A stretch of 64,000 nucleotides of DNA, taken from NCBI GenBank assembly GCA_949825025.1, contig OX463786.1, positions 18,361,911 to 18,425,910 on the forward strand, in the 5' to 3' direction. The translations under genes and the position numbers were made by a program. Numbering within the stretch: position 1 is the first letter of the stretch; each line of letters opens with the position of its first letter. This DNA is from Siphlonurus alternatus (lineage: Eukaryota; Arthropoda; Insecta; Ephemeroptera; Siphlonuridae). A model generated the notes under the pieces. The model was not told the origin of the DNA and made no database searches. It saw only the letters and a program-made list of their open reading frames with translations. Of the stretch, positions 1 through 9,330 are shown piece after piece.

Positions 1-79
1 GCATTGTGTGTTGCGTTTTCAAAATGTGTAAGAACTAACACAAAGGTATTAAAAGTTAAGATTTCAATGAGTAGTAGTC

Positions 80-96
80 TACACATTAAGTGTGTA
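80..96. other. Short inverted repeat (ACACA/TGTGT class)
   Basis: TACACA at 80-85 pairs with TGTGTA at 91-96 around the 5-nt loop TTAAG. It is the leftmost member of a family of 6-8-bp stems with 3-5-nt A-rich loops scattered through this intron. Confidence 0.6.
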
Positions 97-299
97 AGAT
101 GTATGGGTACGCCCAAGGTGTGTAAGATTTTAAGATGAAAGTGTGTAAAAAGTCAGTATACAAGAGTGTAACGAGAGAGGTAAAACTATGTTCTTAAAAC
201 TCAACACCTTTGGTGAGTAAAAGTTAAGCAACAAAACTGTTTAAAAAGTTGTTTTACACACCAAGCTAGGTAACTTCCTACACATGCATCTTAAACAAC

Positions 300-316
300 A
301 ACACACGAAATGTGTT
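300..316. other. Short inverted repeat, loop CGAAA
   Basis: AACACA (300-305) pairs perfectly with TGTGTT (311-316) around CGAAA. It lies in the first copy of the 115-120-bp duplication. Confidence 0.65.
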
Positions 317-414
317 AAGATGGACTTAAGAATAAAACGTATTAGAATCAACACATTGGTGCTTAAAATCTTACACATTTTCTTTTAAAATCCTACACAT
401 GCAACTTAGGCAGC

Positions 415-431
415 AACACACGAAATGTGTT
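415..431. other. Short inverted repeat, loop CGAAA (second copy)
   Basis: AACACA (415-420) pairs with TGTGTT (426-431) around CGAAA. It is identical to the hairpin at 300-316 although much of the surrounding unit has diverged. Confidence 0.65.
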
Positions 432-540
432 AAGCTGCTTTTTAGAATAAAACGTATAAGAATCAACACAGTAGTGCTTAAAACCTTACACACTTTGTTT
501 CAGTTTTAAGTCCTACACAGTTACACAGTTACACATCTGC

Positions 541-1490
541 GCAAAGGATGCGCGCAGCGTCATCAGAGACAGGAATTTGCGACCGTTAGATCTGAAGTTC
601 TTTGCTGTGTGTTTGCTCGCTTGTGTGTTAGTTCATCAATATCTGGATTTGATGAGGTTTTCGTTTCGTGATAGTTTAAATTTTGTAATATATTACTTGT
701 GAAAGTAAGTGCATGTTGAAATCGAGTTTTAGATAATGCGACAATAGTGTGTGAAGTGTGCGAGTGTGTAGCAGTGTATTGAAACTGTAGATTTGATTAA
801 ACGTTCGTTTAGGCGGGCAAGAAGCCGGGGAGTCGCCATGGCATAACATTGTGTGCACTGAAAACCCAATAAAACCTCGAGTATTTGAGTGTAATATGTG
901 CAAGAATGCTTTCAGCATCAGCATCAATTTATGTGCCGTTGTATTAATGAGTGTTTCAAGAAATATTGTCTAAAATATATTAATATATTATATATGTACA
1001 CCTACAAATGGTTATTAAAGTACGTACGAAATTTGTCTTTCTATTAAACTATAGAACTGCATAAAAAGTTTTTGTTTAATATAATCTACTTTTTTGTTAC
1101 TTGCATCATCATTTTTTTTACTCATGTGATATCTGTGTTCTTAAGTAATAAAAAAAAAAAATGCATTAATAAAAAAAAATGTAAATTTTAATTATATTTT
1201 ATCCATGAAACCACCTTTTTTTAAGCAAATACACAATTATCATAGTATAATTTATTATACCTATTTTTTAATTTTAGGATACTTAAGAGGATAGAAGCTG
1301 TTTTAAAAAATACGGAAGAAAATCATAAATATAAGAGGAATAAATAATAATTCGAATAATAATTAGGCAGCCAAAAATTAGGAGGTGTATTTTAATTTAT
1401 AATATTCAATATGCTATCGTATACACTTATAAGTCTTCGAAAAGTTAAGAGACATGGCTATAGTATAATACTATTATAATATATATAAAA
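541..1490. other. Unassigned intronic sequence
   Basis: There is no supportable gene here. 541-910 has a mixed composition (for example GGCGGGCAAGAAGCCGGGG near 811-829) with no recognisable frame. 911-1490 is strongly AT-rich, with poly-A runs near 1150-1180 and TA-rich tracts near 970-1000 and 1470-1490. I see no splice-flanked COE exon in it. Confidence 0.5.
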
Positions 1491-1510
1491 TCATAAAATC
1501 CTACACTGCA

Positions 1511-1588
1511 GGTGCGTAGAAAGCTACGCACAAAAGCTTAGAAAACTAAACACTAGGTGCGTAGAAAGCTACACACAAAAAGCTTAGC
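1511..1588. repeat. 45-bp direct repeat carrying a near-perfect hairpin
   Basis: GGTGCGTAGAAAGCTAC occurs at 1511 and again at 1556, a 45-bp period, each time followed by an ACAAAA-type tract and AGCTTAG. In the first copy GTGCGTAG (1512-1519) and CTACGCAC (1524-1531) form a perfect 8-bp stem around AAAG. In the second copy (1557-1564 with 1569-1576) one of the eight pairs is lost, C opposite A. Confidence 0.8.
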
Positions 1589-1614
1589 AGCCTACACTCT
1601 TGGGGCGTAGAATC

Positions 1615-1631
1615 TTACACCAAGTGTGTAA
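1615..1631. other. Short inverted repeat TTACAC/GTGTAA
   Basis: TTACAC (1615-1620) pairs with GTGTAA (1626-1631) around CAAGT. It has the same architecture as the other ACAC/GTGT stems in this intron. Confidence 0.6.
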
Positions 1632-1704
1632 CATTTTAAGCAGTTCTGTGTAGAACTTTACGCTCAAGGGGTGTTGGATCTTACGCTCAAAAATTTAGAA
1701 TCCA

Positions 1705-1719
1705 ACACACTAAATGTGT
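1705..1719. other. Short inverted repeat, loop CTAAA
   Basis: ACACA (1705-1709) pairs with TGTGT (1715-1719) around CTAAA. The loop ends in AAA, as in the hairpins at 300 and 415. Confidence 0.6.
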
Positions 1720-1801
1720 AAAAATTTAAACATCTTGATGTGTTGAACTCTAAACTCCCATGTGTGTAAGATTTAAGGATTTTTCCTTTGAGGTACAAAA
1801 A

Positions 1802-1820
1802 CAACACAGTAAATGTGTTG
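1802..1820. other. Short inverted repeat, 7-bp stem, loop GTAAA
   Basis: CAACACA (1802-1808) pairs perfectly with TGTGTTG (1814-1820) around GTAAA. It is the rightmost clear member of the hairpin family. Confidence 0.65.
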
Positions 1821-1985
1821 CTTTTTAGGATATTTGCTTTAAATATTTTCTGAGTGAAGAAATAAGATGTGTTTTTGTGATAAAAAGACGTATGAGATTT
1901 AGTTTAAACGTGTAAAATGTGTGTTTGAAGACGAATCACTAAAGATATAGCTGGCTATATATGATGACGTACACACAACACTCAC

Positions 1986-2054
1986 CGGTCTATGATGACG
2001 GGGTCAGAGGGAGTCTCGTTGCGATTTCCACAGCTCTTTTTGTCGCAACATCGA
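1986..2054 (-). CDS. kn: COE/EBF transcription factor, exon with the second half of the zinc knuckle (partial gene)
   Basis: Read on the minus strand, this 69-bp exon follows a gtccacag acceptor (cag at 2057-2055) and ends before a gtgagt donor (1985-1980). Its first base T completes the AG left by the upstream exon to give Ser. It then encodes RCCDKKSCGNRNETPSDPVIID plus the first two bases of an Arg codon. COE proteins are homodimeric developmental transcription factors with an Ig-like DNA-binding domain containing an H-x3-C-x2-C-x5-C zinc knuckle. This exon supplies the last two cysteines (SRC and KKSC), and the RNETPSDPVI stretch is a family hallmark. I assign it by recognising the protein, the correct reading phase across the junction and the consensus splice sites. 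A processed pseudogene is ruled out by the intact introns. A recent duplicate of the gene fragment cannot be excluded. Confidence 0.93.
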
Positions 2055-2996
<942 letters not shown>

Positions 2997-3192
2997 CTAA
3001 TTTTACGTAGTCGATAGTTCAAAAACTTGCTTCAATATAATTAAAATAGCAATTTAGTGCGCCACTGTAAGCATATTTTTTTCATAAGAGATACAAATCA
3101 AAAATAGAATGGATATCATTATACTGCCAAGATATCATAAATATTATATGACATAATATGACATATTATTGATTACTTTTTAGTAATATAAA

Positions 3193-3334
3193 GCCTCTAT
3201 TACACGATGCAATTTTGCTTAAAATTTTTCCTTGCAAGAAAATTTCATCCCTGTACAAACAAATGGAGTTCAAGTTTTCTTGTAAGGAAAAATTGTATGC
3301 AATAGTTAGAAAAATTGTATCGTGTAATACCGGC
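3193..3334. mobile_element. Foldback MITE-like element
   Basis: This is a palindromic element of about 142 bp. The outer arms are TATTACACGATGCAATTTT (3198-3216) and its near-perfect reverse complement at 3311-3329 (one mismatch). They extend outward to GCC at 3193 and GGC at 3334 with two mismatches. An inner pair, 3223-3242 and 3275-3294, is also inverted with one mismatch in 20. There is no coding capacity. I could not identify a convincing target-site duplication. The structure suggests a non-autonomous DNA transposon; the superfamily is undetermined. Confidence 0.7.
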
Positions 3335-3378
3335 TTAAGTTAATATAACTATAATATATATACCTAAATAAAGTAACT

Positions 3379-3570
3379 TTGAAAATACCAATACCCCCCC
3401 ACATGTTCACGGATGGTCAGTTTTCCACTTTTTTTAAGGAAGCGAAAGTGACTTTTTGCGCGTCAAGAAGTTGCTCCTTATCGAAACAAGACCTTTCTAC
3501 CCATTTTCACCAAATTAATCGTAGCAGGATCCAAGAAATACGTAATAATCTGATATATAGCTACAAATAA
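3379..3570 (+). other. Recurrent 63-codon open frame of the satellite (representative; not a gene)
   Basis: A frame of 63 codons recurs in about two thirds of monomers. It opens with TTG; the first ATG is codon 9 (MFTDGHFSTFFK and so on), and it ends YSYK-stop. Other monomers carry TGA (the AAGGATGCG subtype) or TAA (the GGAACTTTTTGCGCTTC subtype) at the codon that reads TGC in the open copies (AGT-TGC-TCC). No Kozak context, signal sequence or domain is seen. The uniform length reflects the homogeneity of the repeat, not selection on a protein. One entry is given here to stand for all copies. Confidence 0.85.
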
Positions 3571-4807
3571 AAGTGCACCGAATTTCAATTTTTAGTAGGG
3601 CTAGGGCATCTCCTTGTCAAGCAGAATTTGAAAATATAACTTTCAACTCTCTCCCTTAAACTTAAACTGAGATAATGGGATGGCAATTTTGGTTACGTTA
3701 GAAAAACCCCTTTTTTGGAATTTTAAAAAGTCGATGTTATAAATCGAAATCAAAGTGTTAGGAATGGAATCGATTCATTTTGCCATGACAAATTCAAAAA
3801 AAAATATAACACCACTTTTCTTTTATCTACAATAAAGTTTTAAGGAACGAAACTTTGAAAATACCAATACCCCCCCACATGTTCACGGATGGCCCATTTT
3901 CCACTTTTTTTAAGGAAGCGAAAGCGACTTTTTGCGCGTCAAGAAGTTGCTCCTTATCGAAACAAGACCTTTCTACCCATTTTCACCAAATTAATCGTAG
4001 CAGGATCCAAGGAATACGTAATAATCTGATATATAGCTACAAATAAAAGTGCACCGAATTTCAATTTTTAGTAGGGCTAGGGCATCTCCTTGTCAAGCAG
4101 AATTTGAAAATATAACTTTCAACTCTCTCCCTTAAACTTAAACTGAGATAATGGGATGGCAATTTTGGTTACGTTAGAAAAACCCCTTTTTTGGAATTTT
4201 AAAAAGTCGATGTTATACATCGAAATCAAAGTGTTAGGAATGGAATCGATTCGTTTTGCCATGACAAATTAAAAAAAAAAATACAACATCACTCTCCTTT
4301 TATCTACAAGAAAGTTTTAAGGAACGAAACTTTGAAAATTCCAATACCCCCCCACATGTTCACGGATGGTCACTTTTCCACTTTTTTTAAGGAAGCGAAA
4401 GTGACTTTTTGCGCGTCAAGAAGTTGCTCCTTATCGAAACAAGACCTTTCTACCCATTTTCACCAAATTAATCGCAGCAGGATCCAAGAAATACGTAATA
4501 ATCTGATATATAGCTACAAATAAAAGTGCATCGAATTTCAATTTTTAGTAGGGCTAGGGCATCTCCTTGTCAAGCAGACTTTGAAAATATAACTTTCAAC
4601 TCTATCCCTTAAACTTAAACTGAGATAATGGGATGGCAATTTTGGTTACGTTAGAAAAACCCCATTTTTGGAATTTTAAAAAGTCGATGTTATAAAACGA
4701 AATCAAAGTGTTAGGAATGGAATTGATTCGTTTTGCAATGACAAATTAAAAAAAAAATATAACATTACTCTCCTTGCAACTACAAGATAGTTTTCAGGAA
4801 CGAAACT

Positions 4808-5282
4808 TTGAAAATACCAATACCCCCCCACATGTTCACGAAGGGTCACTTTTCCACTTTTTTTAAGGTGGCGAAAGTGACTTTTTGTGCGTTAAAAAGT
4901 TGCTCCTTATCGAAACAAGACCTTTCAACCCATTTTCACCAAAATAATCGCAGCAGGATCCAAGGAATACGTAATAATCTGAATTATAGTTACAAATAAA
5001 AGTGCACCGAATTTCAATTTTTAGTAGGGCTAGGGCTTCTCCTTGTCAAGCAGAATTTGACAATATAGTTTTCAACTCTCTCCTTTAAACTTAAACTGAG
5101 ATAATGGGATGGGAATTTTGGTTACGTTAGAAAAACCCCTTTTTTGGAATTTTAAAAAGTCGATGTTATAAAACGAAATCAAAGTGTTAGGAATGGAATC
5201 GATTCGTTTTGCCATGACAAATTCAAAAAAAATATAACATCACTTTTCTTTTATCTACAATAAAGTTTTAAGGAACGAAACT
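4808..5282 (+). repeat. Satellite monomer subtype B (reference copy)
   Basis: Subtype B differs from the common subtype A by a linked set of changes: TTCACGAAGGG instead of TTCACGGATGG, AAGGTGGCG instead of AAGGAAGCG, GCGTTAAAAAGTTGC instead of GCGTCAAGAAGTTGC, and CTTTCAACCC instead of CTTTCTACCC. It is usually preceded by AAAACGAAATC, GGAATTGATTCG, GCAATGAC, CTTGCAACTACAAG and TTTTCAGGAACG. Clean copies occur for example at 7187, 15764, 18620, 21476, 23380, 26236, 28141, 29093, 32903, 35285, 38619, 40525 and 58138. Confidence 0.85.
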
Positions 5283-5469
5283 TTGAAAATTCCAATACCC
5301 CCCCACATGTTCACGGATGGTCACTTTTCCACTTTTTTTAAGGAAGCGAAAGTGACTTTTTGCGCGTCAAGAAGTTGCTCCTTATCGAAACAAGACCTTT
5401 CTACCCATTTTCACCAAATTAATCGTAGCAGGATCCAAGGAATACGTAATAATCTGATATATTGCTACA

Positions 5470-6950
5470 AATAAAAGTGCACCGAATTTCAATTTTTAGT
5501 AGGGCTAGGGCATCTCCTTGTCAAGCAGACTTTGAAAATATAACTTTCAACTCTCTCCCTTAAACTTAAACTGAGATAATGGGATGGCAATTTTGGTTAC
5601 GTTAGAAAAACCCCTTTTTTGGAATTTTAAAAAGTCGATGTTATAAATCGAAATCAAAGTGTTAGGAATGGAATCGATTCGTTTTGCCATGACAAATTCA
5701 AAAAAAAAATATAACATCACTCTCCTTTTATCTACAAGAAAGTTTTAAGGAACGAAACTTTGAAAATTCCAATACTTCCCCACATGTTCACGGATGGTCA
5801 CTTTTCCAATTTTTTTAAGGAAGCGAAAGGAACTTTTTGCGCTTCAAGAAGTTAATCCTTATTGAAACAAGACCTTCTACCCATTTTCACCAAATTAATC
5901 GTAGCAGGATCCAAGGAATACGTAATAATCTGATATATAGCTACAAATAAAAGTGCACCGAATTTCAATTTTTAGTTCGGCTAGGGCATCTCCTTGTCAA
6001 GCAGAATTTGAAAATATAACTTTCAACTCTCTCCCTTAAACTTAAACTGAGATAATGGGATGGCAATTTTGGTTACGTTAGAAAAACCCCATTTTTGGAA
6101 TTTTAAAAAGTCGATGTTATAAATCAAAATCAAAGTGTTAGGAATGGAATCGATTCGTTTTGCCATGAATAATTCAAAAAAAAATATAACATCACTCTCC
6201 TTTTATCTACAAGAAAGTTTTAAGGAACGAAACTTTGAAAATACCAATACCCCCCCACATGCTCACGGATGGTCACTTTTCCACTTTTTTTAAGGAAGCG
6301 AAAGTGACTTTTTGCGCGTCAAGAAGTTGCTCCTTATCGAAACAAGACCTTTCTACCCATTTTCACCAAATTAATCGTAGCAGGATCCAAGGAATACGTA
6401 ATAATCTGATATATAGCTACAAATAAAAGTGCACCGAATTTCAATTTTTAGTAGGGCTAGGGCATCTCCTTGTCAAGCAGACTTTGAAAATATAACTTTC
6501 AACTCTCTCCCTTAAACTTAAACTGAGATAATGGGATGGCAATTTTGGTTACGTTAGAAAAACCCATTTTTTGGAATTTTAAAAAGTCGATGTTATAAAT
6601 CGAAATCAAAGTGTTAGGAATGGAATCGATTCGTTTTGCCATGACAAATTCGAAAGAAAATAAAACATCACTCTCCTTTTATCTACAAGAAAGTTTTAAG
6701 GAACGAAACTTTGAAAATTCCAATACCCCCCCACATGTTCACGGATGGTCACTTTTCCACTTTTTTTAAGGAAGCGAAAGGAACTTTTTGCGCTTCAAGA
6801 AGTTAATCCTTATTGAAACAAGACCTTTCTACCCATTTTCACCAAATTAATCGTAGCAGGATCCAAGGAATTCGTAATAATCTGATATATAGCTACAAAT
6901 AAAAGTGCACCGAATTTCAATTTTAGTAGGGCTAGGGCATCTCCTTGTCA
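5470..6950 (+). repeat. Three-monomer segment duplicated at 9280-10760
   Basis: Rare variants recur with an offset of 3810 bp (eight monomers): AATACTTCCCC (5773 and 9583), TTTTTAGTTCGGC, CACATGCTCACGG (6257 and 10067), GAAAGAAAATAAAACATC and GGAATTCGTAATAA. The shared block begins after the 5283 monomer and fades near 6950. Confidence 0.8.
5759..6234 (+). repeat. Satellite monomer subtype C (reference copy)
   Basis: Subtype C carries CCAATTTTTTTAAGG, GAAAGGAACTTTTTGCGCTTC and AAGTTAATCCTTATT (an in-frame TAA relative to subtype A). This copy also has the variant AATACTTCCCCACATG, shared with the copy at about 9583. Other members start near 6711, 7663, 8140, 10520, 19097, 21953, 23855, 24807, 35760, 36235, 42907, 52906 and 55285. 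Confidence 0.8.
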
Positions 6951-7859
6951 AGCAGACTTTGAAAATATAACTTTCAACTCTATCCCTTAAACTTAAACTG
7001 AGATGATGGGATGGCAATTTTGGTTACGTTAGAAAAACCCCATTTTTTGAATTTTAAAAAGTCGTTGTTATAAATCGAAATAAAAGTGTTAGGAATGGAA
7101 TCGATTCGTTTTGCAATGACAAATTAAAAAAAAAAATTTAACATTTCTCTCCTTGCAACTACAAGAAAGTTTTCAGGAACGAAACTTTGAAAATACCAAT
7201 ACCCCCCCACATGTTCACGAAGGGTCACTTTTCCACTTTTTTTAAGGTGGCGAAAGTGACTTTTTGCGCGTTAAAAAGTTGCTCCTTATCGAAACAAGAC
7301 CTTTCAACCCATTTTCACCAAATTAATCGCAGCATGATCCAAGGAATAAGTAATAATCTGATATATAGCTACAAATAAAAGTGCACCGAATTTCAATTTT
7401 TAGTAGGGCTAGGGCATCTCCTTGTCAAACAGACTTTGAAAATATAACCTTCAACTCTCTCCCTTAAACTTAAACTGAGATAATGGGATGGGAATTTTAG
7501 TTACGTTAGAAAAACCCCTTTTTTGGAATTTTAAAAAGTCGATGTTATAAGTCGAAATCAAAGTGTTAGGAATGGAATCGATTCGTTTTGCCATGACAAA
7601 TTCAAAAAAAAATATGTCATCACTTTTCTTTTATCTACAATAAAGTTTTAAGTAACGAAACTTTGAAAATACCAATACCCCCCCACATGTTCACGGATGG
7701 TCACTTTTCCAATTTTTTTAAGGAAGTGAAAGGAACTTTTTGCGCTTCAAGAAGGTAATCCTTATTAAAACAAGACCTTTCTACCCATTTTCACCAAATT
7801 AATCGCAGCAGGATCCAAGGAATACGTAATAATCTGATATATAGCTACAAATAAAAGTG

Positions 7860-9330
7860 CACCGAATTTCAATTTTTAGTAGGGCTAGGGCATCTCCTTG
7901 TCAAGCAGAATTTGAAAATATAACTTTCAACTCTCTCCCTTAAACTTAAACTGAGATAATGGGATGGCAATTTTGGTTACGTTAGAAAAACCCCTTTTTT
8001 GGAATTTTAAAAAGTCGATGTTATAAATCGAAATCAAATTGTTAGGAATGGAATCGATTCGTTTTGCCATGACAAATTAAAAAAAAAATATAACATCACT
8101 CTCCTTTTATCTACAAGAAAGTTTTAAGAAACGAAACTTTGAAAATTCCAATACCCCCCCACATGTTCACGGATGGTCACTTTTCCAATTGTTTTAAGGA
8201 AGCGAAAGGAACTTTTTGCGCTTCAAGAAGTTAATCCTTATTGAAACAAGACCTTTCTAACCATTTTCACCAAATTAATCGCAGCAGGATCCAAGGAATA
8301 CGTAATAATCTGATATATAGCTACAAATAAAAGTGCACCGAATTTCAATTTTTAGTAGGGTTAGGGCATCTCCTTGTCAAGCATACTTTGACAATATAAC
8401 TTTCAACTCTATCCCTTAAACTTAAACTGAGATAATGGAATGGCAATTTTGGTTACGTTAGAAAAACCCCATTTTTGGAATTTTAAAAAGTCGAAGTTAT
8501 ATATTGAAATCAAAGTGTTAGGAATGGAATCGATTCGTTTTGCCATGACCAATTCAAAAAAAAAATATAACATTACTCTCCTTGCAACTACAAGAAAGTT
8601 TTCAGGAACGAAACTTTGAAAATACCAATACCCCCCCACATGTTCACGAAGGGTCACTTTTCCACTTTTTTTAAAGTGGCGAAAGTGACTTTTTGCGCGT
8701 TAAAAAGTTGCTCCTTATCAAAACAAGGCCTTTCAACCCATTTTCACCAAATCAATCGCAGCATGATCCAAGGAATACGTAATAATCTGATATATAGCTA
8801 CAAATAAAAGTGCACCGAATTTCAATTTTTAGTAGGGCTAGGGCATCTCCTTGTCAAGCAGAATTTGAAAATATAACTTTCAACTCTCTCCCTTAAACTT
8901 AAACTGAGATAATGGGATGACAATTTTGGTTACGTTAGAAAAACCCCTTTTTTGGAATTTTAAAAAGTCGATGTTATACATCGAAATCAAAGTGTTAGGA
9001 ATGGAATCGATTCGTTTTGCCATGACAAATTAAAAAAAAAAATACAACATCACTCTCCTTTTATCTACAAGAAAGTTTGAAGGAACGAAACTTTGAAAAT
9101 ACCAATACCCCCCCACATGTTCACGGATGGTCACTTTTCCACTTTTTTTAAGGAAGCGAAAGTGACTTTTTGCGCGTCAAGAAGTTGCTCCTTATCGAAA
9201 CAAGACCTTTCTACCCATTTTCACCTAATTAATCGTAGCAGGATCCAAGGAATACGTAATAATCTGATATATAGCTACAAATAAAAGTGCACCGAATTTC
9301 AATTTTTAGTAGGGCTAGGGCATCTCCTTG
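7860..9330 (+). repeat. Segment present three times (7.9-9.3, 10.9-12.0, 13.1-14.6 kb)
   Basis: The diagnostic variants AAATCAAATTGTTAGG, CCAATTGTTTTAAGG, GTAGGGTTAGGGC, CAAGCATACTTTGACAAT, GTCGAAGTTATATATTG and the B-like AAAGTGGCG/GCAGCATGATCC occur together at about 8.03-9.15, 10.89-12.0 and 13.27-14.5 kb. The offsets are about 2859 bp and 5241 bp (six and eleven monomers). The third copy matches the first over about 1.47 kb. Confidence 0.8.

Larger units (their letters stand above)
277..511. repeat. Two tandem copies of a ~115-120-bp unit
   Basis: Copy 1 (277-391) and copy 2 (392-511) both open with CCTACACATGCA. Both then carry AACACACGAAATGTGTTAAG, then AGAATAAAACGTAT, then AGAATCAACACA, then GTGCTTAAAA and CTTACACA, in the same order. 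A third start, CCTACACAGTTACACAG, begins at 512 and decays at once. The copies differ by scattered substitutions and a few small indels, so this is an older duplication than those in the satellite to the right. No coding capacity is visible. Confidence 0.8.
1..1985 (-). other. kn: Intron of the COE/knot gene (partial; runs off the left edge)
   Basis: This is the non-coding sequence downstream, in gene direction, of the 1986-2054 exon. It begins with the donor read on the minus strand as CG|gtgagt at 1985-1980. The next COE exon should encode the segment that follows the zinc knuckle (FFLKFFLKCNQNCL-type). I searched this stretch for its reverse complement and did not find it, so the intron probably continues past the left edge. 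The content is AT-rich, with two blocks of short ACACA/TGTGT inverted repeats (1-540 and 1500-1830), A- and T-rich simple sequence around 1100-1200, and a more GC-balanced stretch at 540-910 that I do not recognise. Confidence 0.75.

Noticed and set aside
1..540. Degenerate telomeric repeat
   Set aside because: No TTAGG or TTAGGG runs. The recurring word is TGTGTAAGA in both orientations with irregular spacing.
676..927. Minus-strand open frame of 83 codons in the left intron
   Set aside because: It has no recognisable domain, no splice or promoter support, and lies in low-complexity intronic sequence.
1..1985. The next COE exon (FFLKFFLKCNQNCLKN-type)
   Set aside because: I looked for its reverse complement in all of 1-1985 and found no matching codons or suitable splice pair. 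It is probably beyond the left edge.
8409..8657. Minus-strand 81-82-codon frames (also at 13650, 25080, 26985, 38412, 40318) and 66-codon frames at 23586 and 35491
   Set aside because: They are the opposite strand of satellite monomers. They cross monomer boundaries, appear only where subtype variants remove a stop, and have no recognisable domain.
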